Position numbers and translations under genes: made by a program | Notes under the pieces: model-generated | What the model saw: the letters and a program-made list of their open reading frames with translations, nothing else | Database searches by the model: none | What the model was told of the DNA's origin: nothing | NCBI GenBank assembly: GCA_951640165.1 | Contig: OX621247.1 | Coordinates: forward strand, 26,076,001-26,140,000 | Length of the DNA: 64,000 nt | Origin: Pseudoips prasinana | Taxonomy: Eukaryota > Arthropoda > Insecta > Lepidoptera > Nolidae | Reading direction: 5' to 3' | Shown: positions 10,600-21,194 of the stretch, piece after piece | Numbering within the stretch: the stretch's first letter is position 1 | Layout: every line of letters starts with the position of its first letter

Positions 10600-10795
10600 A
10601 CAACGCCCGTACTAGGGAATTTAATCCCTGTGTCGCGGGGATCTTTAGAAACATAATTAACGGATAGAAAGTACATTCAGAAACAGAACAACTATTTATG
10701 GGTCACACAAATAGTTTCCTACGCGGGATTCGAGCTCGGGATACGAAGCGGCGCGCGGCGAGGTGACTGTTACAGACGCTGCGCCCAGCGTAAAT
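10600..10795 (-). mobile_element. tRNA-derived SINE (family S4)
   Basis: Minus strand: head GTCTGTAACAGTCACCTCGC, B box GAGCTCGAATCCCGCG, then ACTATTTGTGTGACCCATAA, TGTTCTGTTTCTGAATGTAC and CCCGCGACACAGGGATTAAA. The last two blocks recur at 33985-34080 (plus) and 23718-23790 (minus). Confidence 0.65.
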
Positions 10796-10939
10796 TTAGT
10801 CTTGCATTTATTCCATTCACATTTAATTTCTTATGATTTCTGAGTGAAGAATTAAGAAATATTTGGCCATAATATTTTTATTTTTTTAATTAAATCCGTC
10901 TTCAACTTTTCTTAGGAACAACAGATTAACAAACAGATT

Positions 10940-11120
10940 TTTGTGTGACTCCGTTGGAAGTGAACCCGCTTTCTGATCCAAAGGTTGCGGGTTCAAAACA
11001 AGTATTATAACATATCTATTTGTCTTGCTCTGGGTGTTTTCTCTTTATACGAGTAGTTGTATATATTTACAAAAAAGGTAAATAAATATTTCTATTCGTT
11101 GCCGTTGTCTAGTATCTATA
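10940..11120 (+). mobile_element. tRNA-derived SINE-like sequence
   Basis: GTTGGAAGTGAACCCGCTTT and the B-box-like GGTTGCGGGTTCAAAAC are spaced as in a tRNA-derived promoter. They are followed by TTGTCTTGCTCTGGGTGTTT and an AT-rich 3' part. Single copy in this window, so assignment is tentative. Confidence 0.45.
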
Positions 11121-11239
11121 TATGTCTATGGCACTGTGTGATATGTACCGGATATTAATTTATCATCTTAACACATATTCCATAATATACAAAACAATTC
11201 TGCAAATATACAAACCTTCAAAGAGATTATATATTCGAG

Positions 11240-11585
11240 CCGGTTCGAGTGGAAACGCTTGGGCCATGCGGTCCGAGAGCGCGGGTTTTTTTACGCGAAT
11301 TATCCAAACGCTTGGTCGATGCTACATGCGACCAGAGGGCTGGCCAATATTTTGGACAGCGTTTAAGCATTGCCATCCAGCGTGGCAATGCGGCCAGCAT
11401 TCTGGGCATGATGCTCAAAGGCAGCGATACCGAAGTTTTTTTCGACGCCCAAGGATGAGAGGATAATATTTCGGAACATGCTTTCAAGCATACAAATGCG
11501 TGGGCGAGACAGGTATGCGCTGGCGCTGAATTCCATGCCTAAAGAATTTAGCATGTATGCGGGCGCGCTGTACCACATCCATGCA
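11240..11585. pseudogene. GC-rich coding-like remnant, unidentified
   Basis: Clearly richer in GC than its flanks and open in several frames. The most protein-like plus frame (about 11249-11455) contains FLRELSKRLVDATCDQRAGQ then YFGQRLSIAIQRGNAASILG, with the charge and hydrophobic spacing of a real helix-rich domain; it ends at a stop at 11456. A minus frame also stays open (11363-11578). I do not recognise the family with confidence; a decayed transposon protein is most likely. There is no initiator context or splice site to support a host gene. Confidence 0.35.
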
Positions 11586-11689
11586 TTCTAATTATGGTGT
11601 TTGACGTAAATCCACCAAATTGGCCGCACATCTAATTGTTAGTCGAATAACTCTCCATATCGAATTGTATGTTAGTTTTTCAGGGTTCC

Positions 11690-13324
11690 GTACAGACGCC
11701 AGCTACTCCAAACTGTCAAATTTCTTTGGTAAATTTTCAACTTCATCACAAATGCATGAGGTTCACTTTCAATTGGGGAAATTTGACAGATTGGGGTAGC
11801 TTGATGTGCTGGCGTCTGTACCTTGAAAGGAAAAACTAAACCCTTATAGGATCACTTTGTTTTCCTTCCATCCATCTGTCTGTCTGTCAAACCCTTTTTT
11901 TAAGGAACCCGTGGAGGTATCAAGCTGGAATTTATATGAAATACTCATATAAATTCCAGCTACTGTCCTTTAGAGATGTGAAAAAATCAAGCTTCTAAGC
12001 CAACGCAATCAAAAAATACAGCCGTTTATGCCGCAAATTTTCAACACGCAAGGGAATCAAAACCTACAGGATATAGACGCCAGCACATCCAGTTACCCCA
12101 ATCTGACAAAATTCTTTAATAGATTTTTAACTTTAGCACATAAGCATAAGGTTTACTTTCATTTGGGAAGTTTGACAGATTCGAGTAGCTTCATGTACTG
12201 GCATCTGTACCTTGAAAGGAAAACCTAAACCCTTATAGGATCACTTTTTTAGTCCGTCCGTCCGTCTGTCTGTCAAGACCCTTATTATCAGGAACGCGTG
12301 GAGGTGTCAAGCTGGAATTTATATCAAATACTCAAGTCTACTGTCTCTTAGAGCTGTGAAAAAATAAAACTTATAAGCCAACGCCATTAAAAAAATGCAG
12401 CCGTTTATGCCGCAAGTTTTCGACACTCGCAAGGGAATCAAAACCTACAGGATATAGACGTCAGCAGATCCAGTTACCCCAATCTGTCAAAATTCTTTAA
12501 TAGATTTTTTACTTTAGCACATAAGCATAAGGTTTACTTTCAATTGGGAAATTTGACATATTCGGGTAGCTTCATGTACTGGCATCTGTACCTTGAAAGG
12601 AAAACCTAAACCCTTATAGGATCACTTTTTTAGTCCGTCCGTCGGTCTGTCTGTCAAGACCCTTATTATCAGGAACGCGTGGAGGTGTCAAGCTGGAATT
12701 TATATCAAATACTCAAGTCTACTGTCTCTTAGAGCTGTGAAAAAATAAAACTTATAAGCCAACGCCATTAAAAAAATGCAGCCGTTTATGCCGCAAGTTT
12801 TCGACACTCGCAAGGGAATCAAAACCTACAGGATATAGACGTCAGCAGATCCAGTTACCCCAATTTGTCAAAATTCTTTAATAGATTTTTTACTTTAGCA
12901 CATAAGCATTAGGTTTACTTTCAATTGGGAAATTTGACAGATTCGGGTAGCTTGATGTACTGGCATCTGTACCTTGAAAGGAAAAACGAAACCCTTATAG
13001 GATCACTTTTTTAGTCCGTCCGTCCGTCTGTCTGTCAAGACCCTTATTTTCAGGAACGCGTGGAGGTGTCAAGCTGGAATTTAAAACAAATACTCAAGTC
13101 TACTGTCTCTTTGCGAGAGCTGCGAAAAAATAAAACTTATGGGCCAACAACAATCAAAAGATACAGCAGGGAATCAAAACATACAGGATATAGACGCCAG
13201 CTCATGCAGCTACCCCAATCTATCAAATTTCTTTTATAGATATTTAACTTTATCACAGAAGCATAAGGTTCACTTTCAATTGGGGATATTTGACAGATTG
13301 GGGTACCTTGTGCTGGAGTCTGTA
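11690..13324. repeat. Tandem array (~4 x 350-390 bp) with an FB1 MITE in each unit
   Basis: Begins with a well-kept FB1 copy (11690-11821, between TTCCG and CTTGAAAGG). It is followed by four units ending in FB1-like copies at 12073-12210, 12455-12591, 12836-12972 and 13191-13324. The spacer in each unit runs CCTTGAAAGGAAAA, CCCTTATAGGATCACTTT, GTCTGTCTGTCAA, GGAACGCGTGGAGGTGTCAA, GCTGGAATTTATAT, CAGCCGTTTATGCCGCAA and GGGAATCAAAACCTACAGGA. The two middle units are most alike (381 bp apart); the first holds an extra hairpin (11923-11961). Confidence 0.85.
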
Positions 13325-13560
13325 GGTACATCGCGTGAACTCAGAATCTTGAAACGAACCAATTTTCAAGCAACGTCTTATAGCACAGATAAAGAAAAAT
13401 TGCGGGATCCGTAAATTTTTAGTTACATCATATAACAAAAATAATTTTAATAATTTTAAACTTGCTAGCCATTTTTTAATTAAAATATTTTACTGAAGTA
13501 CATACAGGTTTGTACGGAACCTTCGGTCCCCGAGCCCGACACGCACTTGGCCGGTTTTTT
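13325..13560 (-). repeat. End of a 'GGCCAAGTGCGAGTC'-type repeat
   Basis: Ends CCGAGCCCGACACGCACTTG GCCGGTTTTTT, the inverse of the starts of the elements at 18275 and 50040. Together with TTCAGGGTTCCGTA at about 11680 it probably bounds one composite element of which the tandem array above is the expanded interior. Confidence 0.65.
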
Positions 13561-13803
13561 AATGAAGTTACGGCCTACCTAGCAGTGTAGCAACCAAAGT
13601 AGGTATGTAAGTTGAATATTTGATACTAAATGTTAAATGAAGGCCATTGTGGTATATACAGGATGTAGCGCAGATATATTGTGAGGTTTATACATAACAT
13701 ACTGATAGCGATTGTTTTGGTAAGTCAAGGTCAGTTAGAGGATTCCTTAAACCTTAACCCACGCATCATAGCAGCATTAGAGATGTACAATTATCGCCAC
13801 TTC

Positions 13804-14162
13804 ATCACCATAATATCAGCTGAAAGATATCCACTACTAGACAAAGGCACCAAGGATCTCTACTTTGCTGGATCGTCGGCTTCCCGTGACCCTTGCAAGA
13901 TCATCAGTCCACCTTTTGGGGACCTGACCACGATGCGTCCTCCGATTCGTGGTTGCCGCTCAAGAACCTTGCTGCCTTAGCGACCGTCGGTCCTACGAGT
14001 TATGTGCCCCGCCCACTACCACTTTAATGGCATACTATGGCAATTCTTCGGGCTACGTTTGTTACTTTTGAAGCGCCTGCGCTTATTGTCACTTCTGATT
14101 CAGTCACGCAGGGATACACCGAGCATAGGCAGTTTAGGTGACCTTGAGCCTTCTTATAAGGC
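13804..14162 (-). pseudogene. RTE-type LINE C-terminal fragment
   Basis: Minus strand aligns over its length with 26702-27070: it starts CCTTATAAGAAGGCTCAAGG, carries TGGTAGTGGGCGGGGCACAT, CGTAGGACCGACGGTCGCTA, GGACTGATGATCTTGCAAGG and ends TTTCAGCTGATATTATGG. Several frameshifts and stops, so not functional. Confidence 0.8.
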
Positions 14163-14214
14163 CCAAAGTAAGCGAGCACGTCTCTGTTATATATATATGT
14201 AAGTTATGACTTGT

Positions 14215-14541
14215 CTGTATCTGTACATATAATAAAATCGTAGGAAAGTCAAAACTGTACATTGAATATTTTTTTAAAAGGATACTTGGGGCGTGATCTA
14301 CAAACGACTTCGAAGCCAAAAATATAGTTTTTAGAATTTTTGTCTGTGTGTCTGTTTGTCTGTATGTATGTCCGGGCTAATCTCAAAAAATACTGCATGG
14401 ATTTACTTCAAATTTTGCATGAATATTACTAAGAGGTCGGGTCAACATATAGGCTACATATTATCACGCTATCACCTACGGAGGAGGAGAAGTGCTTATT
14501 TATAAAATTTTACGCGGGCAAAACCGCGGGGCGCAGCTAGT
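14215..14541 (+). mobile_element. Helitron-like element, subfamily H2
   Basis: Starts GTATCTGTACATATAATAAA then ATCGTAGGAAAGTCAAAACT and ends GCGGGCAAAACCGCGGGGCG CAGCTAGT. Closely similar to 10157-10474 and 15115-15427; all three point the same way within 5 kb. Confidence 0.85.
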
Positions 14542-14609
14542 AGAGAATAAAAGCTGTTAAATACACCACTTAGTACTGAAATACATTTCCAAAGACTGCA
14601 CATTTGGCG

Positions 14610-14770
14610 CAGTGTTCAAGGTACGCTATAAGCTGGCCGCCCTCGTGTATCAAGTTCGATTCCTACACAGAACCACTATTTGTGTGACCCACATAATATA
14701 GTCGTTTTGAATCTGGCTGGGGTTTGTGTCCGTGAATGTGTTGTATTTTTAAAAACGTTAATATTTATTG
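14610..14770 (+). mobile_element. tRNA-derived SINE head (family S4-like)
   Basis: The B-box-like AGTTCGATTCCTAC is followed by AACCACTATTTGTGTGACCC and TGAATCTGGCTGGGGTTTGT, the order seen in the S4 copy at 10600-10795. The A box is degraded. Confidence 0.5.
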
Positions 14771-15114
14771 AATTCCATACAAAGTTGAACGTATTTTCTA
14801 CAGCTTAACTTAAGTAATAATTTCCATAGAAGCCTCCTAGGTCAACTTCAAATGTGCTATGGAATAAAAACCAGGTAATAGTGATTATAATTAAATTGTT
14901 ATCAAGCAATATCAACGTTAACTTTACAGTTAAAATAGGTAATAAGTTTCAAATAAAACAAGTTTTAAATATTGAATCAGCCAAAGATAATTTTGAGAAA
15001 AATTGGAGATCAAATTTTCCTCGTAATTCACTCCTTACGAAAATCCGGTAGGTAGTTTTGAGTCTTATCTCAGACAGACAGGTGTCAGATATCATGGCAC
15101 TTTGTTTTATCTTC
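14771..15114. other. No feature recognised
   Basis: AT-rich; a 65-codon frame at 14854-15051 has no recognisable character. Confidence 0.5.
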
Positions 15115-15427
15115 CATACGAATAATAAAATCGTAGGAAAGTCAAAACTGTACGAATCGAATATTTTTTTAAGGATACTTGGGGCTTGATCTACAATCGA
15201 TATCGAAGCCAAAAATATAGTTTTTAGAATTTTTGTCTGTTTGTCTGTATGTATGTCCGGGTTAAACTCAAAAAATACTGCATGGATTTACTTAAAATTT
15301 TGCATGAATATTACTAAGAGGTCGGGTCAACATATAGGCTACATATTATTACGCTATCACATAAGGGGGAGGAGCTGTGATAATGTATAAAATTTAACGC
15401 GGATAAAACCGCGGTGCACAGCTAGTA
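15115..15427 (+). mobile_element. Helitron-like element, subfamily H2
   Basis: AATAATAAAATCGTAGGAAA at the 5' end, CTGTTTGTCTGTATGTATGT inside, and a 3' end GCGGATAAAACCGCGGTGCA CAGCTAGT. The hairpin has small changes but keeps CTAG. Confidence 0.85.
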
Positions 15428-15608
15428 ATAGATATGACACTCCATTCCATTAGGCAATCCTGTAATGAGCATGGTGTGTCAGTTATATGATAACAATTAC
15501 TTAATATATAATCTATTGAACAAATAAAATTTATTAGACGGTCATTTTGAGTATGCCGTACCCAAACGGTACCAACGAAACGTACCTACTCCGCTATCCT
15601 TCCGTCCA

Positions 15609-15850
15609 GGGGCTCTACCGGCTAAGTCGCTGAACATCGATTTCTTAAATGGCATTCAAATAAATAGTGGTTAAAAATGACTTAATCAATCGTTAAATCG
15701 GCTTCAACGTTGACAATCGATTCCGGACCATTTATGACGTCACATGTGGTCATGGAAGCCGATTTAACTATTGATTAAGTCATTTTAACCTTTATTTATT
15801 TGAACACAATTTAAGTAATCGATGTTCGGTGACTTAGCCGGTAGAGCCCC
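15609..15850. mobile_element. Palindromic foldback element, family FB2
   Basis: Starts GGGGCTCTACCGGCTAAGTC and ends with its complement (ACTTAGCCGGTAGAGCCCC). The arms pair through AACATCGATTTCTTAAATGG, AATAAATAGTGGTTAAAAAT and TAAATCGGCTTC to a centre near ATTCCGGACCATTTATGACG. It is 242 bp, non-coding. Other copies: 23331-23573 and 24375-25213 (interrupted). Possible target repeat GTCCA on both sides. Confidence 0.85.
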
Positions 15851-16900
15851 AGTCCAGTCCGTCTCTCTATCAGCGGGCTCCATAAGATTTGAAACATTAT
15901 AGGTCAATGAAAATTAATTTAAATTTGCAGACATTGTGTATTTTTATATCTGCTTTAACAACAATAATAAACTTAAGTTAAAAAACGACGTTGACATATC
16001 CGACACGAACATGCCCATCATTTAGGTGTGTACCAGCTTTTGAACTCCATAAGTGTGATTAGTACATATTGTCGTTACTCGGTAAGTTTATATTTCAAAT
16101 GCTTAATGACCTGTCTCGAAAATATCCAAATGACTATCATATCCTCAGCGGAAGGAGATAATACTGTTTGATAAACTTTATGAACGAGTGCTGAGAGATG
16201 GCTAGGTACCTACATCGATTAGGTAGGTAGGTATCCCTAATAATTTGGAATATTAAGATTTATATTTTAGATATATAATATTGTATGTGGTTTTCATTTA
16301 CAAGAAAATAAAGGAAATTTGGAATAGTGTAAGTAATAGTAGTAATAGTTGCTAAATGTATAAATAGAGACTTGACAAAATAAAATAATTATTCTAAAAA
16401 TTGTTTAGAGTTGAATATTAACAATTCTAACTTTGCATTCTGTTAAATTGAAGATTGATTTTCGTTATATTGAATATATCTAGAGAAAGATTTCAAATGA
16501 CACAAATTAAAAATGTATACTGCAAACTGTACCTAGTCAATACAATTTAATAAACTTAAATCTCATGAATATTGCGAGAATACTTTATATAAGCGCCATC
16601 TATGACTGTAAGCTTAAAATACGTATGAAGGTTTGAGCATACACATCGATCCACATTGCAGCCATCAAATCGCGAGGCTGAGCAACTGGTTATAGATTAA
16701 CTAGATGGCGTTAGCTGGACTAACGTAGTATCTACTTACTAGTTTCATGTTTATAAACAAAGCAACATTATGACGCAACACTATGCCGGCACGTTACTAT
16801 AACTACATGACATCATCATCAGCTAGAGTTAGAGTGGCTTAGTGTAATGGATTACTTTTTTGTTTGTAAGTTGCTTCTGCTTGAAACTGGCTATTACCTA
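15851..16900. other. No feature recognised
   Basis: AT-rich with no long frame. It has a few TAGGTAGG repeats near 16220 and nothing else that I can support. Confidence 0.45.
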
Positions 16901-16904
16901 CCTA

Positions 16905-17295
16905 TAGTTAATATTCAAACCAGAAGATTTGGGTTTGGGTTTTTAATATCATTTTCTTGACCCATCTGATTACTCTTGTGGCCTCCTGGTCATATTTCAG
17001 GTGCTATATTTGCTATAAAGTTAATATTCAAACCCGAAAGTTTGGATACCTGTGTTTTTAATTAAGTACCAACCTATATCCATTCCCCGACCCATCTGAA
17101 TACTCTTGTTTCCTTTCGGTCATATTTTTACATGGTAACTTTGTTTGCTATCATTAAAGTTAATATTTAAACCAACCAACCAAATAATATTCAACCAGAA
17201 ATTTTGGAAAAGGATTTTTAATTTTGTAATTTTCCCGACCCATCTGAATACCTACTCTTGTGGCCTTACGGTAAATTTTTAGGTGCTATGTTTTT
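16905..17295. repeat. Diverged tandem repeat, three units of ~120-140 bp
   Basis: Each unit holds AAGTTAATATTYAAACC, a GAAATTTTGG-like block, TTTTTAATT, CCCGACCCATCTGAATAC and CTCTTGTGGCC followed by TCATATTT and GGTGCTAT. Units begin near 16905, 17026 and 17156. Confidence 0.75.
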
Positions 17296-17299
17296 TAAT

Positions 17300-17565
17300 T
17301 AACAATGTTCCCAGCCTGATATCGCCAACAGCATCCAATCTCAAGGAACAATAAGTAGTCGACTTCTTCTCAACAATGGGCGAATATGCCATAACGCTTT
17401 TTTGACAGGTCGGCGACCGCAGTTCTATCAAAGATAATACGTAGGTACTATGTGTGTAGGTCACAGTGTACAGAAAGACGCTTCTGCCCGTTCTCTGGTA
17501 AATATTCCCACGGAACGATTTCTTCTACATCAACGGGATGAGATTGGGTAGAGATATTTATCACC
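17300..17565 (-). mobile_element. Diverged S3-like element or LINE fragment
   Basis: Minus strand: CAATCTCATCCCGTTGATGT, GTGGGAATATTTACCAGAGA, ACGGGCAGAAGCGTCTTTCT, AACTGCGGTCGCCGACCTGT, then GCGTTATGGCATATTCGCCC. The order matches the S3 copies at 34591 and 58532 but with substitutions throughout and an extra 30 bp, so it is an older copy or a related parent element. Confidence 0.55.
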
Positions 17566-17802
17566 GGCACCAATTAGAATGATTTCAATATTTAATTGAA
17601 ATAACTAACATATTATTTTATATAAATATTTAACAGAAAGTTTGAAACTTAATTAAAAATAAATTAAACGTTACAAATCCATACATACTACCTGGTAAAC
17701 CTATAAATAGGTAGCACCTACAAATTATAGTATTTCATTAATATTAAAGGTATTAGGTTTTTAAACGATTTTTTTTTATTTGTTAGTTTTTAGTGTTTAG
17801 TT

Positions 17803-18181
17803 ATGGGTAGGCCTACGAAAGGTGCCGCGCGCCTAAAAAATAAGGTCCCAACAAACGGAAACGGAAAAAAGAAATTGACTCCGAAAAAATGTTGGATTTT
17901 ATTTCACGTGCATGTGAGGCAGTGAATGATCGAGAAGAACGTTGGTAAACTATAAAATTTTCAAAAACTAACAATGATCGATTAGCCAACGAGTCTGCCG
18001 AGCAGAAGGCTCATAGACTAGGTCTTATTTATTATTGATTAGCCAACGAGTCTGCTGAGCAAAGGGCTATTAGACTAGGTCTTATTCATGATCGATTAGC
18101 CAACGAGTGTACTGAGCAGAAGGCTCATAGAGTAGGTCGTATTAATGATCAAGTAGACAACGAGTCTGCTGAGTCTATATA
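17803..18181 (+). pseudogene. Decayed transposon-type coding sequence with 19-residue repeats
   Basis: An ATG at 17803 opens MGRPTKGAARLKNKVPTNGN; after a frameshift the text reads EKMLDFISRACEAVNDREER and a stop. From 17973 a 57 bp unit repeats 3.6 times, encoding NDRLANESAEQKAHRLGLI with changes, again broken by stops. Basic N-termini followed by such 'ANESAEQ' repeats occur, to my knowledge, in Helitron-associated and related transposon proteins of insects; that link is from memory and unsearched. Not a functional gene. Confidence 0.55.
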
Positions 18182-18274
18182 AATATAATATAGCAGCTAT
18201 TCCGCATCGAACTACAGAAGAATCACGTAAATCGGTTCATAAATCTGAGCGTATTCAGTGTACGTACTTAAATA

Positions 18275-18882
18275 AAAAAAACCGCCCAAGTGCGAATCGG
18301 ACTCGCCCATGAAGGGTTCCGTAGCAACAAATATTTCAGTTGATAAAATAAAAGGTAAATTGCGGTTTACGGTTTATGACGTATTAAAAAAAAAACTACT
18401 AACTAGATCTCGTTCAAACCAATTTTCGTTGTTAGTTTACATGGTAATGTACATCATATATATTTTTTAGTTTTATCATTATCTTATTTTAAAGTTACAG
18501 GGGGGGGGGGACACTCATTTTTCCACTTTGGAAGTGTCTCTCGCGCAAACTATACAGATTAGAAAAAAATGATATTAGGAGTCTCAATATCTTTTTGAAG
18601 ACATATCCATAGATACCCCACATGTATGGGTACGATGAAAAAATAATTTTGAGTTTCAATTCTATGTATGAGGAACCCCTAAAATTATTATTATTTTTCT
18701 ATTTTTGTGTAAAAATCTTAATGCGGTTCACAGAACACATCTACATACCAAGTTTCAACAGTACAGCTTTATAGTTTCGAAAAAAAATGGCTGTGACATA
18801 CGGACGGACAAACGGACAGACAGACAGACATGACGAATCTATAAGGGTTCCGTTTTTGCCATTGGGTACGGAACCCTAAAAA
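18275..18882 (+). mobile_element. 610 bp dispersed repeat, family G (copy 1)
   Basis: Begins ACCGCCCAAGTGCGAATCGG, ACTCGCCCATGAAGGGTTCC, and ends AAGGGTTCCGTTTTTGCC, GGGTACGGAACCCTAAAAA. Near the right end sits CGGACGGACAAACGGACAGA. The copy at 50040-50579 is highly similar but lacks about 50 bp around 18640-18690. The short inverted GGGTTCCGT motifs near both ends suggest a DNA element; its class is not resolved. Contains a 10 bp G run near 18500. Confidence 0.8.
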
Positions 18883-19119
18883 TGCGCGTGTGCTAAAAGG
18901 TACGCCTACATACGCTTCCAAAAACGAGCTTATAGGCGCGTATTAAATGCTAGTCTGGAACTGTCCTTTATTCTCGTATTCACGCCAAGAAACACTTGAA
19001 CAGTATGAGTCTAGCTAGACTGGTTAAGATTTTAAAACGTCTATGCCAAATACAATTACATCGTCCACATAAACAAAAATGTCCATACTAAAATGTCCAT
19101 AAAATAAAAACTACTGGGA

Positions 19120-19290
19120 CAAAACTATATAACTTTTTTATGGAACCAAATGGCAACTATTCCGCATCAAACTAATATATAATCACGTAAATTGAATCAT
19201 AAATGTCCGTGTGATCGGTGCACATACATAAAAAAATACCGATCAACTTGAGAACTTTTCGGCTCCTCCTTTTGAAGTCGATTAAAAAGG
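19120..19290 (+). repeat. Common lepidopteran repeat fragment
   Basis: AAAACTATATAACTTTTTTA, TGGCAACTATTCCGCATCAA, AATCACGTAAATTGAATCAT, CGGTGCACATACATAAAAAA and TTTTGAAGTCGATTAAAAA. The middle recurs at 18190-18262, just before the family G element. Confidence 0.5.
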
Positions 19291-19527
19291 CATTAGACGC
19301 TGGCTAGGAGCAACGATGCCAGACCGATACACAGATACAGCCTTCAAATCTATAAATTTGGCTTCGTTTTGGCACCCATCTTTATAGAATCTTTATAGAA
19401 AGAAGTCTGTACCCTATTTTAAACGGACTTTTTTAAAATAAGGAAGGTTCTTACACACCAACTTCCATAAAGAAGCACGTTCTCAATTCGTCGGTTTTTG
19501 AAGTGAGAACTTCGCCAGGCGCGTTGA

Positions 19528-20258
19528 GGACTTTTGGTTGAAAAAATCATGGAAATCGCGTCATTGTCACGTCACGCTTCGGATGAGCTTTACCTATATG
19601 TAAACTGAGTAGGTATATAATAAAATATGTCTAAGTACTTTTTGGTTGAACAAAAATCATGGAAATCGCGACATTGTCACGTCACGCTTCGGATGAGCTT
19701 TGCCTATATGTAAACTGAGTAGGTATATAATAAAATATGTCTAAGTACTTTTTGGTTGAACAAAAATCATGGAAATCGCGTCATTGTCACGTCACGCTTC
19801 GGATGAGCTTTGCCTATATGTAAACTGAGTAGGTATATAATAAAATATGTGTACTTTTTGGTTGAACAAAGATAATGAAAATTGCGTCATTTTCACGTCA
19901 CGCTTCTCATGACCTATACCTACCTATATAATGTAAACTGTGTAGGTACTTATATAATAAAATATATGTACTTTTTGGGTGGACAAAAAGCTTGAAACTC
20001 GCGTTATCGTCAGGTTACGCTTCTCATGAGCTATACCTGTATAATGTAAACTGTGTAGGTATATAATAAAATATGTGTACTTTATGGTTGAACAAAGATA
20101 ATGAAAATCGCGTAATTTTCACGTCACGCTCCTCATGACCTATACCTATATATGTAAACTGTGTACGTACTTATTTAATAAAATATGTGTACTTTTTGGG
20201 TGGACAAAAAGCTTGAAACTCGCGTCATCGTCAGGTCACGTTTCCCATGAGCTACGTA
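19528..20258. repeat. Minisatellite, about seven units of 100-120 bp
   Basis: Unit: GTACTTTTTGGTTGAACAAA, ATCATGGAAATCGCGTCATT, GTCACGTCACGCTTCGGATG, AGCTTTGCCTATATGTAAAC, TGAGTAGGTATATAATAAAA. The first three units are nearly identical; the last four form two alternating types (one with GGGTGGACAAAAAGCTTGAA), so a two-unit block appears to have been duplicated again. Confidence 0.9.
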
Positions 20259-21180
20259 AATATTTAACAATTATATTGTAGATAATTTAGATTAAAAGTG
20301 TAAAAATTAGTTTTCACTTCAATCGACAATCTCCAAAGAATGCCCAGCTGTTTTTTCCTGTATGTAGGTACATTAATTTTGAGGGCTGTTCTCTTATAAT
20401 TCCGATTGGGATCGAATAGTTATTACTATTTTATTATTAGGATTAATAAATTAACAGTATCAAACGATCTGGTGAATTACAACGCAACTCCTAAAATTTT
20501 CGATAGGCACCTTGTCAATAACAAGGGTAAAATAAAAACTAAAAATCAGATGATGATTTTAGCTATGCTCACTAAATAACAACCGTTCAACAACAGTCAC
20601 AGCCTAGAACCGTAACGTTGTTATACGCTACCTACCTATGGCGGAACATCCTCCAATGTAACGCGGAGGCTATGAAATGAACACTCAGTCACGTTTTCTA
20701 AATTCAAAATGGTGGCCTTCAAAGTAATGGCCTGTTTATTTTTTCTTTTATAGTTAGCCTAGGACGCGAGCAGGAGCTTTAAGCCATCGAGCAAATAAGA
20801 CAACAGACTAATTCAGTGTCATTGTACACCACTTGACATGGAAACGCATATGAGGATTGGTTTTAGGGGCATTTTGTGCAACCTAATAATTACAATGCCA
20901 GGGCAATGTTTGTGTTAAAATCATACCTGCTATGAGTTCTCTGAACAATGGGGGCAATCAAGCAAGTGTAGTTATGGTCATAGTCATGTACCTATTTTTT
21001 GCCAGAAACATGGTATACAGAGCTGTTATAAAATAGAATGAGACCGTACATGTTTTACTTCTAAACTAAGGCATGCAAATTTTCAGTTCCAGGTATTCAT
21101 TAATGTTATAGAGGTTATTTTCATTCAACCATTCAAATAGCTTAATTTTAAATAACCTGCAATGTAGTTTCTGTTAGTTC
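20259..21180. other. No feature recognised
   Basis: No long frame; nothing repeats elsewhere in the window. Confidence 0.5.
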
Positions 21181-21194
21181 CGTTAATTTATTTA

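Noticed and set aside
11691..13330. CRISPR-like array, because of evenly spaced palindromic repeats
   Set aside because: Units are ~380 bp, the spacers are conserved instead of variable, and the palindrome is a known-type MITE found elsewhere in the window. The genome is eukaryotic.
15609..15850. TGACGTCA-like centre of FB2 as a CRE regulatory site
   Set aside because: The motif is part of the palindromic centre in all copies and has no gene nearby.
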